Assembly (NCBI RefSeq): GCF_003755185.1
Contig: NZ_RKIC01000009.1
Location: 372,001-436,000, forward strand
Direction of reading: 5' to 3'
Source: Frigoribacterium sp. PhB24
GTDB taxonomy: Bacteria; Actinomycetota; Actinomycetes; Actinomycetales; Microbacteriaceae
DNA: 64,000 bases
Numbering within the stretch: position 1 is the stretch's first letter; each line of letters starts with the position of its first letter. Shown here piece by piece: positions 21,306-31,020 of this stretch. The notes under the pieces are model-generated. The model saw only the letters and a program-made list of their open reading frames with translations. It was not told where the DNA came from and ran no database searches. A program made the position numbers and the translations under genes.

Positions 21306-23575
21306 ACGTCGTACACCGCGTCGATGCGCCGGACTGCGTTCAGGACGCGGTCGAGATGTGTGGTGTCACCCATCTCGAAGACGAAACGGCTGAGTGCCAG
21401 CCGCTCGGTCGAGGTCGACACCGTCGCCGAGAGGATGTTCACGTGATGCTCCGAGAGCACACGGGTGACGTCGGACAGCAGTCCACTGCGGTCGAGTGCC
21501 TCGATCTGGATCTGCACCATGAAGACGCTCTTGGAGGACGGAGCCCAGTCCACCTCGATCATCCGCTCGGGCTCTTTCAAGAGCCCTTGCACGTTGTGGC
21601 AGTTGGCTTGATGCACGCTGACACCCTGGCCCCGGGTGACGAATCCGACGATCTGGTCACCAGGCACCGGGGTGCAGCACTTGGCGAGCTTCACGAGGAT
21701 GTCGGGCGCTCCGCGGACGAGCACGCCCGAGTCACTGTTGCGCAGCGGCCGAGCGCGTCCCTGGCTGGGGAACTCGAACTCGCCCTCGTCGACCTCGGTC
21801 TGCGTGTGGACCGCGGCCAAGATCTTCTCGATGACCGATTGGGTCGAGATGTGTCCTTCGCCGACGGCGGCGTAGAGGCTCGACACGTCGTCGTACCGCA
21901 TCGTCGCGGCGACCTCGGCGATGCTGTCCTGCGTCATCAACTTCTGCAGGGGCAGATTCTGCTTGCGCATGGCTCGGGCGATGGCGTCCTTGCCCTGTTC
22001 CATGGCCTCGTCGCGGCGCTCTTTCGTGAACCACTGACGGATCTTGTTCCGGGCGCGAGGGCTCTTGACGAAGGCGAGCCAGTCCTGGCTCGGGCCCGAA
22101 TCGGGGTTCTTCGAGGTGAAGACCTCGATGACGTCCCCACTCGACAGGACGCTCTCGAGAGGCACGAGCCGCCCGTTGACCTTGGCACCCATCGTTCGGT
22201 GACCGACCTCCGTGTGCACGGCGTAGGCGAAGTCGACCGGAGTCGCGCCCGACGGCAGGCCGATGACCTTGCCCTGGGGGGTGAAGACGTAGACCTCCTT
22301 GGCGCCGATCTCGAAACGGAGGCTGTCGAGGAACTCGCTGGGGTCGGCGGTCTCGGCCTGCCAGTCCGAGATGTGCGCGAGCCAGGCCATGTCGGTCTCG
22401 GTCTTGGCACCGCCTTGGTCGTCGCGCCCGCCGTTCATGCGCTGCTTGTATTTCCAATGGGCGGCCACGCCGAACTCGGCACGCTGGTGCATCTCGTGAG
22501 TTCGGATCTGGATCTCGACGGGTCGTCCCTTGGGCCCGATGACGGTCGTGTGCAGGGACTGGTACAGGTTGAACTTGGGCGTGGCGATGTAGTCCTTGAA
22601 GCGGCCCGGGATGGGGTTCCACCGCGCGTGGATCGACCCGAGCACGGCATAGCAGTCGCGCAACGAGTTGACCAGGATTCGGATGCCGACGAGATCGTAG
22701 ATCTCGTCGAACTCTCGCCCGCGGACGATCATCTTCTGGTAGATGGAGTAGTACTGCTTGGGGCGGCCCATGACGTCGCCGCGGATCTTCGTCGACTTCA
22801 GGTCGGACTTGACGGCGTTGATGACGTTCTGGACGAATTGCTCGCGCTGCGGCGTTCGCTGTTTGACCAAGTTGTCGATCTCGACGTAGAGCTTGGGGTG
22901 GAGCACGGCGAACGAGAGGTCCTCGAGCTCCCACTTGATCGTCTGGATTCCGAGGCGATGGGCGAGGGGCGCGTAGATCTCGAGGGTCTCGGTGGCCTTG
23001 CGGGTCGCCGACGCCGACTCGACGAAGCCCCAGGTACGGGCGTTGTGCAGTCGGTCCGCCAACTTGATGACGAGCACCCGGATGTCCTTCGACATGGCGA
23101 CGACCATCTTGCGGACGGTCTCGGCCTGCGCGCTGTCGCCGTACTTCAGCTTGTCGAGCTTCGTGACTCCGTCGACGAGCATGGCGATCTCGTCACCGAA
23201 GTCCCGCTGCAGCATGGCCAACGTGTACTCGGTGTCTTCGACGGTGTCGTGCAGGAGAGCGGCCGCGATGGTCTTCGAACCGATGCCAAGGTCGGCGAGG
23301 ATCTGCGCCACGGCGACCGGGTGCGTGATGTAGGGCTCGCCGCTCTTGCGGAGCTGGCCCGTGTGGGCTTTCTCCGCCACCGAGTAGGCACGCTCGATGA
23401 TGACGATGTCGGCCTTCGGGTGGTGCATGCGGACGGTCTTGATCAACCGGTCGACGGCGCCCGCCGGTTGGCTGCGTGAGAAGAGCCGAGGTAAGAGCGT
23501 CCGCAACGAAGCCGTGTTCTGACCGCCGGGTGTCTCGGACGGTGCGGAGTTGTTCCGTGTGGTGATCTCGGTCAC
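21284..23575 (-). CDS. rsh: Bifunctional (p)ppGpp synthetase/hydrolase (RSH)
   Basis: This enzyme makes and degrades the stringent-response alarmone. The 763-residue protein has the hydrolase HD domain (THPVAVAQIL with His 85, and LLHDTVEDTEY with HD at 109-110), then the synthetase domain with the RFKDYIATPKFNLYQSLHTT motif. The RFKD form is typical of bifunctional, Gram-positive enzymes. The TGS domain follows (VYVFTPQGKVIGLPSGATPV DFAYAVHTEVG), then the zinc-finger-like CCTPVPGDQIVGFVTRGQGV and a C-terminal ACT domain (EALDRSGLLSDVTRVLSEHH). It starts with GTG at 23575. It sits downstream of secDF and the rhodanese gene, the conserved actinobacterial order (secD-secF-apt-relA) but without apt. 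Confidence 0.96.
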   Translation of the reverse strand: MTEITTRNNSAPSETPGGQNTASLRTLLPRLFSRSQPAGAVDRLIKTVRMHHPKADIVIIERAYSVAEKAHTGQLRKSGEPYITHPVAVAQILADLGIGSKTIAAALLHDTVEDTEYTLAMLQRDFGDEIAMLVDGVTKLDKLKYGDSAQAETVRKMVVAMSKDIRVLVIKLADRLHNARTWGFVESASATRKATETLEIYAPLAHRLGIQTIKWELEDLSFAVLHPKLYVEIDNLVKQRTPQREQFVQNVINAVKSDLKSTKIRGDVMGRPKQYYSIYQKMIVRGREFDEIYDLVGIRILVNSLRDCYAVLGSIHARWNPIPGRFKDYIATPKFNLYQSLHTTVIGPKGRPVEIQIRTHEMHQRAEFGVAAHWKYKQRMNGGRDDQGGAKTETDMAWLAHISDWQAETADPSEFLDSLRFEIGAKEVYVFTPQGKVIGLPSGATPVDFAYAVHTEVGHRTMGAKVNGRLVPLESVLSSGDVIEVFTSKNPDSGPSQDWLAFVKSPRARNKIRQWFTKERRDEAMEQGKDAIARAMRKQNLPLQKLMTQDSIAEVAATMRYDDVSSLYAAVGEGHISTQSVIEKILAAVHTQTEVDEGEFEFPSQGRARPLRNSDSGVLVRGAPDILVKLAKCCTPVPGDQIVGFVTRGQGVSVHQANCHNVQGLLKEPERMIEVDWAPSSKSVFMVQIQIEALDRSGLLSDVTRVLSEHHVNILSATVSTSTERLALSRFVFEMGDTTHLDRVLNAVRRIDAVYDVYRVSAG

Positions 23576-23665
23576 GGCAGCACCTCGTTCTCTCGGGTCG
23601 GAGTGTCCCCGGCGACCATCGCGGTCGGACGGGGACTCCGTGTGCTCAAGGGTACCCGTCGGCGA

Positions 23666-24016
23666 TCAGTCGGCAGACGGCCGAGCGGCGTCGCCGCCCG
23701 ACACGACCGGACCATCGGCGTCGCGCCAGGCGAGCATCCCGCCGACGACGTTCCGTGCGTCGACACCGATGCCGCGGAGGGCGTCCGTGGCCCGGGCCGA
23801 GCGCATGCCGGAATGACAGACGACGAGGACGGGTCGGTCGGTGGGCACTTCGTCGAGCCGGTCGTTCAGCTCGGAGAGCGGGACGAGCGTCGCACCGGGT
23901 GCGTGCGCCTCGTCCCATTCGTGGCGCTCACGGACGTCGAGGACGAACGTGCCGGCCGCGAGGGCCTCGGCGGCCTCGCCCGCGGTCACCTCGGGTCGAG
24001 GGGCGCCCCCGATCAT
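23666..24016 (-). CDS. Single-domain rhodanese-like sulfurtransferase
   Basis: This 116-residue protein is one rhodanese domain: FVLDVRERHEWDEAHAPGAT, the active-site loop VVCHSGMRSARA with the catalytic Cys, and the final GGMLAWRDADGPV. It could transfer sulfane sulfur or detoxify cyanide or thiosulfate; the partner is unknown. The ATG overlaps the secF stop (ATGA), and the gene lies between secF and rsh, where adenine phosphoribosyltransferase (apt) is often found in other actinobacteria. Its coupling to secF is probably positional. Confidence 0.88.
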   Translation of the reverse strand: MIGGAPRPEVTAGEAAEALAAGTFVLDVRERHEWDEAHAPGATLVPLSELNDRLDEVPTDRPVLVVCHSGMRSARATDALRGIGVDARNVVGGMLAWRDADGPVVSGGDAARPSAD

Positions 24017-25023
24017 GCGCCCACGGTCTCGTCGACGGTGAGCGGCTCGGTCTTCTGCGCCTCGAGCTTCCGGGCGTCGCGTTTCGCGATGTCGGGCTCA
24101 CGGAGTCGGAGGGTGGCGTACAGCGGCGAAGCGATGAAGATCGTCGAATAGGTGCCGACCAGGATGCCGATGAAGAGTGCCAGCGAGATGTCTCGGAGCG
24201 TGCCGGCTCCCAGGACGAACGCGCCGATGAAGAGGATGGCCGCGACGGGGAGCAGCGCCACCACGGACGTGTTGATCGACCTCACGAGCGTCTGGTTGAC
24301 CGCCAGGTTCACGGACTGCCCGAAGGTGCGTCGCGAACCCTCGCCGTCGTCGGCCGTGTTCTCACGGATTTTGTCGAACACCACCACCGTGTCGTAGAGC
24401 GAGTAGCCCAGGATCGTCAGGAAGCCGATGACCGCGGCCGGGGTGACCTCGAAGCCGACGATGCCGTAGATGCCCGCGGTCAGCACGAGGTCGTGCAGCA
24501 GGGCGGCCATCGCCGCCAGGGACATCTTCCAGGTGCGGAAGTACAGCGTCATGCCGATCGCGGCGAGGATCAGGAAGATCACGAGCCCCTTGATGGCCTG
24601 GCTCGTGATGTCGGCGCCCCACGAGGCACCGATGAAGGACGAGGTGACACGGTCGTCCGGGACGTCGTACGCCGTGGCCAAGGCTGCTGCCACGTCGTTC
24701 GTCTGGGCGGCCTCGAGCTGCGAGGTCTGCACGCGGATCGTGTCGGTACCCACCTGGGTGACCCGGGGGTTCGACCCCGGTACCACCTCGTCGACGGTCG
24801 CCGAGGCGATGTCCTGGTCGAGTTCGGCGGGCTGCGCGACCTGGAACTCCGAGCCACCGGTGAACTCGATACCGAAGTGGAATCCCCCGCGCAGGAACGG
24901 GACGGTGACCGAGATGAGGATGACGAGGGCCGCGATCCAGTACCAGCGGCGGCGGTGACCGACGATGTCGTACGACCGGGCACCCGTGTAGAGGTCGTTG
25001 CCGAATTTCGAGAAACTGGCCAT
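24013..25023 (-). CDS. secF: Protein translocase subunit SecF
   Basis: SecF works with SecD to drive late stages of Sec-dependent export with the proton gradient. The 336-residue protein has a first membrane helix (WYWIAALVILISVTVPFL), the family motif GIEFTGGSEFQV, an extracytoplasmic domain, and five more helices including the D-x-x-V region of YDTVVVFDKIRENT. The start ATG shares one base with the secD stop (TGATG). The overlap suggests balanced synthesis of the two subunits. Confidence 0.96.
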   Translation of the reverse strand: MASFSKFGNDLYTGARSYDIVGHRRRWYWIAALVILISVTVPFLRGGFHFGIEFTGGSEFQVAQPAELDQDIASATVDEVVPGSNPRVTQVGTDTIRVQTSQLEAAQTNDVAAALATAYDVPDDRVTSSFIGASWGADITSQAIKGLVIFLILAAIGMTLYFRTWKMSLAAMAALLHDLVLTAGIYGIVGFEVTPAAVIGFLTILGYSLYDTVVVFDKIRENTADDGEGSRRTFGQSVNLAVNQTLVRSINTSVVALLPVAAILFIGAFVLGAGTLRDISLALFIGILVGTYSTIFIASPLYATLRLREPDIAKRDARKLEAQKTEPLTVDETVGA

Positions 25024-26807
25024 CAGGAGTCCTTCTTCCCTTCACCGGCGGTCGACGTGTCGACGCGCTCGGTGTTCTTCTCGGCGGCTTTGCGCTCGGC
25101 GATGGTCTGACGCTTGACGGCCTCGCGGCCACCGGCTCCCTTGCGGTCGGCGACGGCCGGGGTGCGGAACTGCGCACGTCCCCGATAGACGGCGCCGAGG
25201 GCACGCGGATCGAGCCCGCTGAACGAGTGCCCCTCGCCGAAGAACCGTGTCCGAGCGATCAATTGCAGCATCGGATGTGTGAACAGCGAGACGACGATGA
25301 GGTCGATCACCGTGGTGATACCCAGGGTGAGCGCGAAACCCTTGACGTTTCCCACCGCGAGGATGAACAGCGTGATGGCCGCGAGGAAGTTGACGGTGTC
25401 GGAGGCGACGATGGTGCGGATGGCGCGTTTCCATCCCGATTCGACGGCGCTCTCGAGGATGCGGCCGTCGCGGAGTTCGTCCCGGATGCGTTCGAAGTAC
25501 ACGATGAACGAGTCAGCCGTGATGCCGATGGCCACGATCAGACCCGTCACCCCCGCGAGCGAGAGGCGGTACCCCTCGCGCCACGACAGGATGGCGATGA
25601 CGAGGTAGGTGAGCACGGCGGCGATGACGAGCGACAGGACCGTGACGAACGCCAGAGCCCGGTACTGGATGAGCGAGTAGATCACGACGAGGATCAGACC
25701 GATGAGCCCGGCGATCAGACCGCTCACCAACTGGGTCTGGCCCAGCGTCGCAGTGATCGTCTCGTTGCTCTGGACGGAGAAGCTCAAGGGGAGCGCGCCG
25801 AACTTGAGCTGGTCGGCGAGGGTCTTCGAGGAGTCCTGCGTGAACTGGCCCGTGATCTGGGCCCGGCCGTCGGTGATGGCGGCGTTGGCGGACGGCGCCG
25901 TGATGACCTGGTTGTCGAGGGTCACGGCGAACTGGTTCTGCGGGGCCTGCAACGAGACGAGGCGCGAGGTGACCTCGGCGAACCGGTCGGTGCCCTGGCC
26001 GTCGAATTCCAGGTTGACGGCCCAGGTGTTCGTCGAGTTGCCCTGCGAGTCGGCCGCGAGGCCGTTCGTGGCGTCGCTGATGTCGGAGCCCTGCACCTCG
26101 ACCGGACCGAGGATGTACTTGGCCGTACCGTCGGTGGAGCAGGTCACGAGCGGCTCGTCGTCACGAGCCGTGGCGAGGTCGTTCTCGGCTGCGCAGTCGT
26201 AGTTCTGGTAAAGGTCGGCCAGCTGGGGGGTGATCCAGGCCAGGTCGGATGCATTCGTCGGCGAGGCCGTGGGCGTGCTCTCGAGGTCGGGGTTGGGAGT
26301 GTAGGGCGTGGCGCTCGGGCTGGCCGTGGCGTCGTCGCCTTCTCCTCCGACAGCCGCGTTCGACACGGCCTCGGTGTAGAGCACCGGGCGGAAAGTCAGC
26401 TTGGCTGACGCCTCGATGCGCTCGAGGGTCGCGTTGTCGGGCCGCCCCGGGATGGAGACGACGATGTTCTGCGTGCCCTGCTTGGTGATCTCGGATTCCG
26501 AGACGCCGGCCGAGTCGATGCGCTGCCGGATGATCGTGACGGCCTGGTCGAGCTGCTGCGACGACACGGACTCACCGCTCTGGAGCTGAGCCGCGAGGGT
26601 GATCTGCGTCCCGCCCTGAAGGTCGAGGGCGAGTTCGGGTACCCAGCTGGCGCCGTTCCACCAGCCGTCACGACCCGAGTCGTTGAGGAACGTGGCCGTG
26701 CCGTTCAGGGCCGTGAGGCCGGCGATGATGACCAACAACCAGGTCAGGGATCGTATTGCTTTCTTCACCGGCGTCGAGCGTGCCACGGAGGAACTCTGCT
26801 TTCTCAT
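25023..26807 (-). CDS. secD: Protein translocase subunit SecD
   Basis: SecD is the larger subunit of the SecDF export motor. The 594-residue protein has helix 1 (TWLLVIIAGLTALNG), the D1 motif LALDLQGGTQITL, a large extracytoplasmic P1 domain with an acidic/Thr-Pro-Ser insertion (about residues 150-190) typical of actinobacteria, PLSFSVQSNETITATLG, and the five-helix C-terminal half with GIGITADSFIVYFERIRDE. The last 50 residues are a basic and acidic cytoplasmic tail. It follows yajC on the same strand, with a hairpin in the gap, and overlaps secF. Confidence 0.96.
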   Translation of the reverse strand: MRKQSSSVARSTPVKKAIRSLTWLLVIIAGLTALNGTATFLNDSGRDGWWNGASWVPELALDLQGGTQITLAAQLQSGESVSSQQLDQAVTIIRQRIDSAGVSESEITKQGTQNIVVSIPGRPDNATLERIEASAKLTFRPVLYTEAVSNAAVGGEGDDATASPSATPYTPNPDLESTPTASPTNASDLAWITPQLADLYQNYDCAAENDLATARDDEPLVTCSTDGTAKYILGPVEVQGSDISDATNGLAADSQGNSTNTWAVNLEFDGQGTDRFAEVTSRLVSLQAPQNQFAVTLDNQVITAPSANAAITDGRAQITGQFTQDSSKTLADQLKFGALPLSFSVQSNETITATLGQTQLVSGLIAGLIGLILVVIYSLIQYRALAFVTVLSLVIAAVLTYLVIAILSWREGYRLSLAGVTGLIVAIGITADSFIVYFERIRDELRDGRILESAVESGWKRAIRTIVASDTVNFLAAITLFILAVGNVKGFALTLGITTVIDLIVVSLFTHPMLQLIARTRFFGEGHSFSGLDPRALGAVYRGRAQFRTPAVADRKGAGGREAVKRQTIAERKAAEKNTERVDTSTAGEGKKDS

Positions 26808-26847
26808 GGGAGCGCGCGCTCACCCGGAGCGCGCGCCGTGGATCGGG

Positions 26848-26870
26848 CCCGACCGCTCTGGGCGGTCGGG
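26848..26870 (-). terminator. Short GC hairpin between yajC and secD
   Basis: CCCGACCGC and GCGGTCGGG form a perfect nine-pair stem with a five-base loop, 13 bases past the yajC stop on the minus strand. It may tune yajC versus secDF levels or protect mRNA ends. There is no T-run, so full termination is uncertain. Nearby, GCGCGCGCTC/GAGCGCGCGC-like sequence (26811-26837) can form a second stem before the secD start. Confidence 0.45.
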
Positions 26871-26882
26871 GCGGTCGTCAGG

Positions 26883-27296
26883 TCAGGCCTTGTTGTCGGA
26901 GTCCTTGGCGACGGTCGAGTCGACCGGTGCGGACGTGGCGCGCTCACCGAACCCGGGTGCGTCGTCGATGACACGGTCGTGCTCGACGGTGGTGTCGGTC
27001 AGCGAGTCGGCGTCGTCGGCGACCGTCTCGTCGATGACCGGTTCGACGACGCGACCGAGGGTCTGACGGTGCACCTTGAGGACCGTGCCGGGTGAGACCT
27101 CGACCTCCGCCACGTTGTTCTCGTCGTCGATGGAGACGACGGTTCCGTAGACGCCGAACGACAACATGACCTCGACGCCGGGCACCAGCTTGTTCTGCAG
27201 TTCGGCCTGCTGACGGTCGCGCTTCTTCTTGTTGCGGAACATGAAGACGACGAGGACCACCAGGAGGAGGACCATGATGAGGGTTGCGGGATCCAT
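26883..27296 (-). CDS. yajC: Preprotein translocase subunit YajC
   Basis: YajC is a small membrane protein of the SecDF-YajC complex. The 137-residue protein has one N-terminal helix (TLIMVLLLVVLVVFMF) and then the family core NKKKRDRQQAELQNKLVPGV, FGVYGTVVSIDDENNVAEVE and VSPGTVLKVHRQTLGRVV. The tail from residue 90 is acidic and poorly conserved. The gene is the first of yajC-secD-secF and lies downstream of ruvB, a common order. Confidence 0.95.
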   Translation of the reverse strand: MDPATLIMVLLLVVLVVFMFRNKKKRDRQQAELQNKLVPGVEVMLSFGVYGTVVSIDDENNVAEVEVSPGTVLKVHRQTLGRVVEPVIDETVADDADSLTDTTVEHDRVIDDAPGFGERATSAPVDSTVAKDSDNKA

Positions 27297-27375
27297 GCGG
27301 AACTCCCTTTCGCTATCGGGGGTGTGGGCCGAGCGGGACTCGCTTCAGCGAACGACGGCCTCGGACCTGCAGGAA

Positions 27376-28401
27376 TTATAGGTCATCGCCGAACAGCGCC
27401 CCTGAAGCGTGCACCAGACCGAAGTGTCGCCAGGCCTCGGGTGTCGCGATGCGCCCCCGGGGCGTGCGGGTGAGCAGGCCGACGCGGACCAGGAACGGCT
27501 CCACGACGGACTCGATGGTGTCAGCTTCTTCGCCCACCGAGACCGCCAGTGTGTTGAGACCGACGGGTCCGCCGCCGAAACGGGTGAGCACGGTCTGGAC
27601 CACCTCGCGGTCGAGCCGGTCGAGCCCCAGCGAATCGACGTCGTAGAGGTCGAGCGCCTCACGTACGGTCGCCAGGTCGGCGTCGCGCCCGTGGACGAGT
27701 GCGTAGTCGCGCACCCGCCTCAGGAGACGGTTCGCGATGCGGGGCGTGCCCCGGCAGCGACCGGCGATCTCGGCCAGGGCGGCGCCGTCGATGACGATGC
27801 CGAGAAGCGATGCGGCCCGGCGGAGGACCTCGGTCAGTTCGGCCTCGTCGTAGAACTCGAGGTGTGCCGTGAATCCGAATCGGTCGCGCAGGGGGTTGGG
27901 GAGCAGGCCGCTGCGGGTGGTGGCGCCCACGAGGGTGAAGGGCGACAACTCGAGGGGGATGCTGGTCGCGCCCGCGCCCTTGCCCACCATGATGTCGATG
28001 CGGTAGTCCTCCATCGCGAGGTACAGCATCTCTTCGGCCGGCCGTGCCATGCGGTGGATCTCGTCGATGAAGAGGACCTCGCCCGGTACGAGCGCGGAGA
28101 GGACGGCAGCGAGGTCACCCGCGTGCTGGATCGCCGGGCCAGACGACATGCGTAGCGGCCTGGCCCCCTCGTGGGCCACGATCATGGCGAGAGTCGTCTT
28201 GCCGAGCCCGGGCGGGCCCGCGAGGAGGATGTGGTCGGGGGTGCGGCCCTGCATCGTCGCGGCCTTGAGCAGCAGCTCGAGCTGGCCCCGGACCTTGGTC
28301 TGCCCGACGAACTCACCGAGCGAGGTGGGCCGCAGCGCCCCCTCGAAGGCCAACTCGGCCTCGGACTCGAGGGTCGGACGGGTCAGGTCGTCGTCGCTCA
28401 C
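27376..28401 (-). CDS. ruvB: Holliday junction branch migration ATPase RuvB
   Basis: RuvB is the AAA+ hexameric motor that drives branch migration with RuvA. The 341-residue protein has the N-terminal [19 protein letters not shown], Walker [17 protein letters not shown], Walker [10 protein letters not shown], sensor [18 protein letters not shown] and the winged-helix C-terminal domain ([14 protein letters not shown]). The GTG start overlaps the ruvA stop as GTGA, completing a ruvC-ruvA-ruvB operon. Confidence 0.98.
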   Translation of the reverse strand: MSDDDLTRPTLESEAELAFEGALRPTSLGEFVGQTKVRGQLELLLKAATMQGRTPDHILLAGPPGLGKTTLAMIVAHEGARPLRMSSGPAIQHAGDLAAVLSALVPGEVLFIDEIHRMARPAEEMLYLAMEDYRIDIMVGKGAGATSIPLELSPFTLVGATTRSGLLPNPLRDRFGFTAHLEFYDEAELTEVLRRAASLLGIVIDGAALAEIAGRCRGTPRIANRLLRRVRDYALVHGRDADLATVREALDLYDVDSLGLDRLDREVVQTVLTRFGGGPVGLNTLAVSVGEEADTIESVVEPFLVRVGLLTRTPRGRIATPEAWRHFGLVHASGALFGDDL

Positions 28402-29012
28402 GCGCGGGCCCCGGCGGACTTCTGCGGCCCCAGGTGACCGAGCGCCGCGCGGAGCAGCTGCGGCACGGCCACCGCGACGGCGTCACCCCGCTCGATCGCG
28501 ACGGCGTCGATCGCGGCTTGGGCCTCGCGCTCGGACCATCCGAGTCCGACCAGCGCGACGAGCACGTCGGCGGCGGTCGTGGACGCGGCCGTGACCGTCG
28601 GCGCGCTGGGTGCCACGTCGAGTTTTCCGGCCAACGACAGGACGATCAGCTTCGCCGTCTTGGGCCCGATGCCCGACACGCGGCGGAACGCCGCGTCGTC
28701 GTCGTCGGCCACTGCGGTCGCGACCTGGTGTGGAGTGAGCGTCGAGAGCACGCCCTGGGCCGATTTCGGTCCGACGCCCGTCACGCTGCGGAGAAGATCG
28801 AACACCTCGAGTTCTTCACGGTCGGCGAACCCGAAGAGCGAGAGGTCGTCTTCTCGGACGATCAACGCCGTGTGCACGAGCGCCTGCTCGCCCACCCGGA
28901 CCGTCAACGCGAGCTGTGGGGTGACCGACACCCGGAGGCCCACACCGCCGACCTCGACCACGATCGTCGTTCCGGACGCGGACAGGACGGTACCGCGGAC
29001 GCTCGAGATCAT
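28398..29012 (-). CDS. ruvA: Holliday junction DNA-binding protein RuvA
   Basis: RuvA binds the four-way junction as a tetramer and recruits RuvB. The 204-residue protein has the OB domain ([25 protein letters not shown]), the two helix-hairpin-helix motifs ([15 protein letters not shown] and [20 protein letters not shown]), and domain III at the C-terminus ([20 protein letters not shown]) that contacts RuvB. The start overlaps ruvC (ATGA) and the stop overlaps ruvB. Confidence 0.97.
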   Translation of the reverse strand: MISSVRGTVLSASGTTIVVEVGGVGLRVSVTPQLALTVRVGEQALVHTALIVREDDLSLFGFADREELEVFDLLRSVTGVGPKSAQGVLSTLTPHQVATAVADDDDAAFRRVSGIGPKTAKLIVLSLAGKLDVAPSAPTVTAASTTAADVLVALVGLGWSEREAQAAIDAVAIERGDAVAVAVPQLLRAALGHLGPQKSAGARA

Positions 29013-29584
29013 GCCCCCAGCCTAGGAGTGCGCACCGACTTCTCGGCGTCGCGCCACGCTAGCTGGGCCGGCGTGAGCGAACCCGAGGAGGCGCGGGCCG
29101 CGACGGGCGCCCCTCGCCAGGCATGGCAGATGGCCAGGGCCAGAGCGTCCGCGGCGTCCGCCGGCCTCGGTGCCTCCGAGAGGCCCAGCAACCGGGCGAC
29201 CATCGTGCCGACCTGTTTCTTGTCGGCCGCTCCGTAGCCGGTCACGGCCGCCTTGACCTCGGACGGCGTGTGCAGCGTGACGGGGATCTCGCGCTCGGCC
29301 GCCGCACGCAGGGCGAGACCACTCACCTGAGCCACCCCCATGACGCTGCGGACGTTCTGCTGGGCGAAGACCCGCTCGATCGCCATGGCGTCCGGCCGGT
29401 GTTCGTCGATGAGCGCCTCGAGGCCGCGACCGAGGACGAGGAGACGCTGTTCGAGGGCGAGGTCAGGAGCGGTGCGGATGACCTGCACGTCCACGAGGGT
29501 CGCCCGACGGTGGGCGTCGACCTCGACGACACCCACCCCGCAGCGGGTGAGCCCGGGATCGATGCCGAGCACCCGGAGCGTCAC
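29009..29584 (-). CDS. ruvC: Crossover junction endodeoxyribonuclease RuvC
   Basis: RuvC cuts Holliday junctions symmetrically. The 191-residue protein has the first catalytic Asp in VLGIDPGLTRCGVG, the Glu in MAIERVFAQQNVRSVMGVAQ, and the last acidic pair in RPADAADALALAICHAW. The C-terminal tail (about residues 168-191, ASSGSLTPAQ) is variable, and its DNA at 29086-29097 is a copy of the dispersed AGGAGGCGCGGG repeat. It starts with GTG nine bases after the yebC stop. Confidence 0.96.
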   Translation of the reverse strand: MTLRVLGIDPGLTRCGVGVVEVDAHRRATLVDVQVIRTAPDLALEQRLLVLGRGLEALIDEHRPDAMAIERVFAQQNVRSVMGVAQVSGLALRAAAEREIPVTLHTPSEVKAAVTGYGAADKKQVGTMVARLLGLSEAPRPADAADALALAICHAWRGAPVAARASSGSLTPAQLAWRDAEKSVRTPRLGA

Positions 29585-29593
29585 CCCGACGAC

Positions 29594-30355
29594 CTAGTCC
29601 TCGTCGTCGAGTGCGGCCTGCACGTCGGCGGGGACGTCGTGGTTCGCGTAGACGTTCTGGACGTCGTCGTCGTCGTCGAGCGCGTCGATGAGCCGGAACA
29701 CCTTGCGAGCCGTCTCGAGGTCGACCTCGATCTTGACCCCCGGGACGAACTCGATGTCGGCCGAGTCGTAATCGATGCCGGCGTCTTGCAGGGCCGAGCG
29801 TGCCGGGACGAGGTCGGACGCCTCGGTGACGATCTCGAAGCCCTCACCACGGCCGGTGACTTCTTCGGCACCGGCGTCGAGGACGGCCGCGAGGACGTCG
29901 TCCTCGGTGAGGTCGTCGGTCTTCATGACGGCGATGACGCCCTTGCGGCTGAAGTTGTAGGCGACACTGCCGGGGTCGGCCATGGTGCCACCGTTGCGCG
30001 ACATCACCGTGCGCACGTTGGCGGCAGCTCGGTTCTTGTTGTCGGTGAGGCACTCGATCAGCAGAGCGACTCCGTTCGGGCCGTAGCCCTCGTACATGAT
30101 CGTCTGGTAGTCGACGCTCTCACCGCTGAGACCTGCACCACGCTTGACGGCACGATCGATGTTGTCGTTGGGGACCGAGGTCTTCTTGGCCTTCTGCACG
30201 GCATCGACCAGCGTCGGGTTGCCCGACATGTCGGCCCCACCCTGCTTGGCCGCGACCTCGATGTTCTTGATGAGCTTGGCGAACGACTTGGCGCGACGGC
30301 TGTCGATGACGGCCTTCTTGTGCTTGGTCGTTGCCCACTTGGAATGCCCGGACAC
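29594..30355 (-). CDS. YebC/PmpR-family DNA-binding regulator
   Basis: This 253-residue protein is a member of the highly conserved YebC family. It begins [20 protein letters not shown], followed by [39 protein letters not shown] and [20 protein letters not shown]. Members bind DNA, and recent work on some homologues ties them to translation of proline stretches, so the exact role is open. The position directly upstream of ruvC is a widespread arrangement. Confidence 0.95.
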   Translation of the reverse strand: MSGHSKWATTKHKKAVIDSRRAKSFAKLIKNIEVAAKQGGADMSGNPTLVDAVQKAKKTSVPNDNIDRAVKRGAGLSGESVDYQTIMYEGYGPNGVALLIECLTDNKNRAAANVRTVMSRNGGTMADPGSVAYNFSRKGVIAVMKTDDLTEDDVLAAVLDAGAEEVTGRGEGFEIVTEASDLVPARSALQDAGIDYDSADIEFVPGVKIEVDLETARKVFRLIDALDDDDDVQNVYANHDVPADVQAALDDED

Positions 30356-30392
30356 GGTGCTCCTTCAGATGCTGACGTGGATCTCGACGAGT

Positions 30393-31001
30393 CTACCGTG
30401 ACGCCCGCGCTCGGGCTTTGTCGAGGAAGCGCGCGTGGAACCTGAGGTCGTCAGTGACCTCGGGATGGAACGACGTGCCCATCAAGGGGCCCTGTTCGAC
30501 GGCGACCACCCGGCCGTCCTCGAGGACGCCGATGGCCGTGGCGGCCGGGCCGACCTGGTCGACCACGGGAGCCCGGATGAACACGGCGTGCACGGGTGGG
30601 CCCTCGAGGACCGGGACCTCGACGTCTGTCTCGAACGAATCGGTCTGCGAGCCGAAGGCGTTGCGTTGGACCGACACGTCGAGTCCACCGAGGCTGCGCT
30701 GACCGGGGATGCCGTCGACGATGCGGTCGGCCAGCATGATCAGCCCGGCGCACGTGCCGTAGACGGGCAACCCCGACCCGATGGCGTGACGAAGGGGGCC
30801 GTCGAGGTCGAAAGCGCGTGCGAGCTTGTCCATGACGCTCGACTCGCCGCCCGGGAGCACGAGCCCGTCGATCTCGTCGAGCTCTGACGGACGCCGGACG
30901 GGAACCGCGTCGGCCCCGAGCGAGGTGAGGACGGTCAGGTGCTCACGGAAGTCGCCCTGCAGCGCGAGGACACCCACGCGTGGGGTTCGAACGGTGTTCA
31001 T
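30393..31001 (-). CDS. pdxT: PLP synthase glutaminase subunit PdxT
   Basis: PdxT hydrolyses glutamine and channels ammonia to PdxS for pyridoxal 5'-phosphate synthesis. The 202-residue protein has VGVLALQGDFREHL at the N-terminus, GLVLPGGESSVMDKLAR, the nucleophile Cys in VYGTCAGLIMLAD and the His/Glu pair in GTSFHPEVTDD. I start it at the ATG at 31001 (MNTVRTPRVGV); a longer frame upstream runs into pdxS and lacks similarity. It follows the pdxS stop by 19 bases. Confidence 0.95.
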   Translation of the reverse strand: MNTVRTPRVGVLALQGDFREHLTVLTSLGADAVPVRRPSELDEIDGLVLPGGESSVMDKLARAFDLDGPLRHAIGSGLPVYGTCAGLIMLADRIVDGIPGQRSLGGLDVSVQRNAFGSQTDSFETDVEVPVLEGPPVHAVFIRAPVVDQVGPAATAIGVLEDGRVVAVEQGPLMGTSFHPEVTDDLRFHARFLDKARARASR

Positions 31002-31020
31002 CGACGGACGGGCCGCCGGG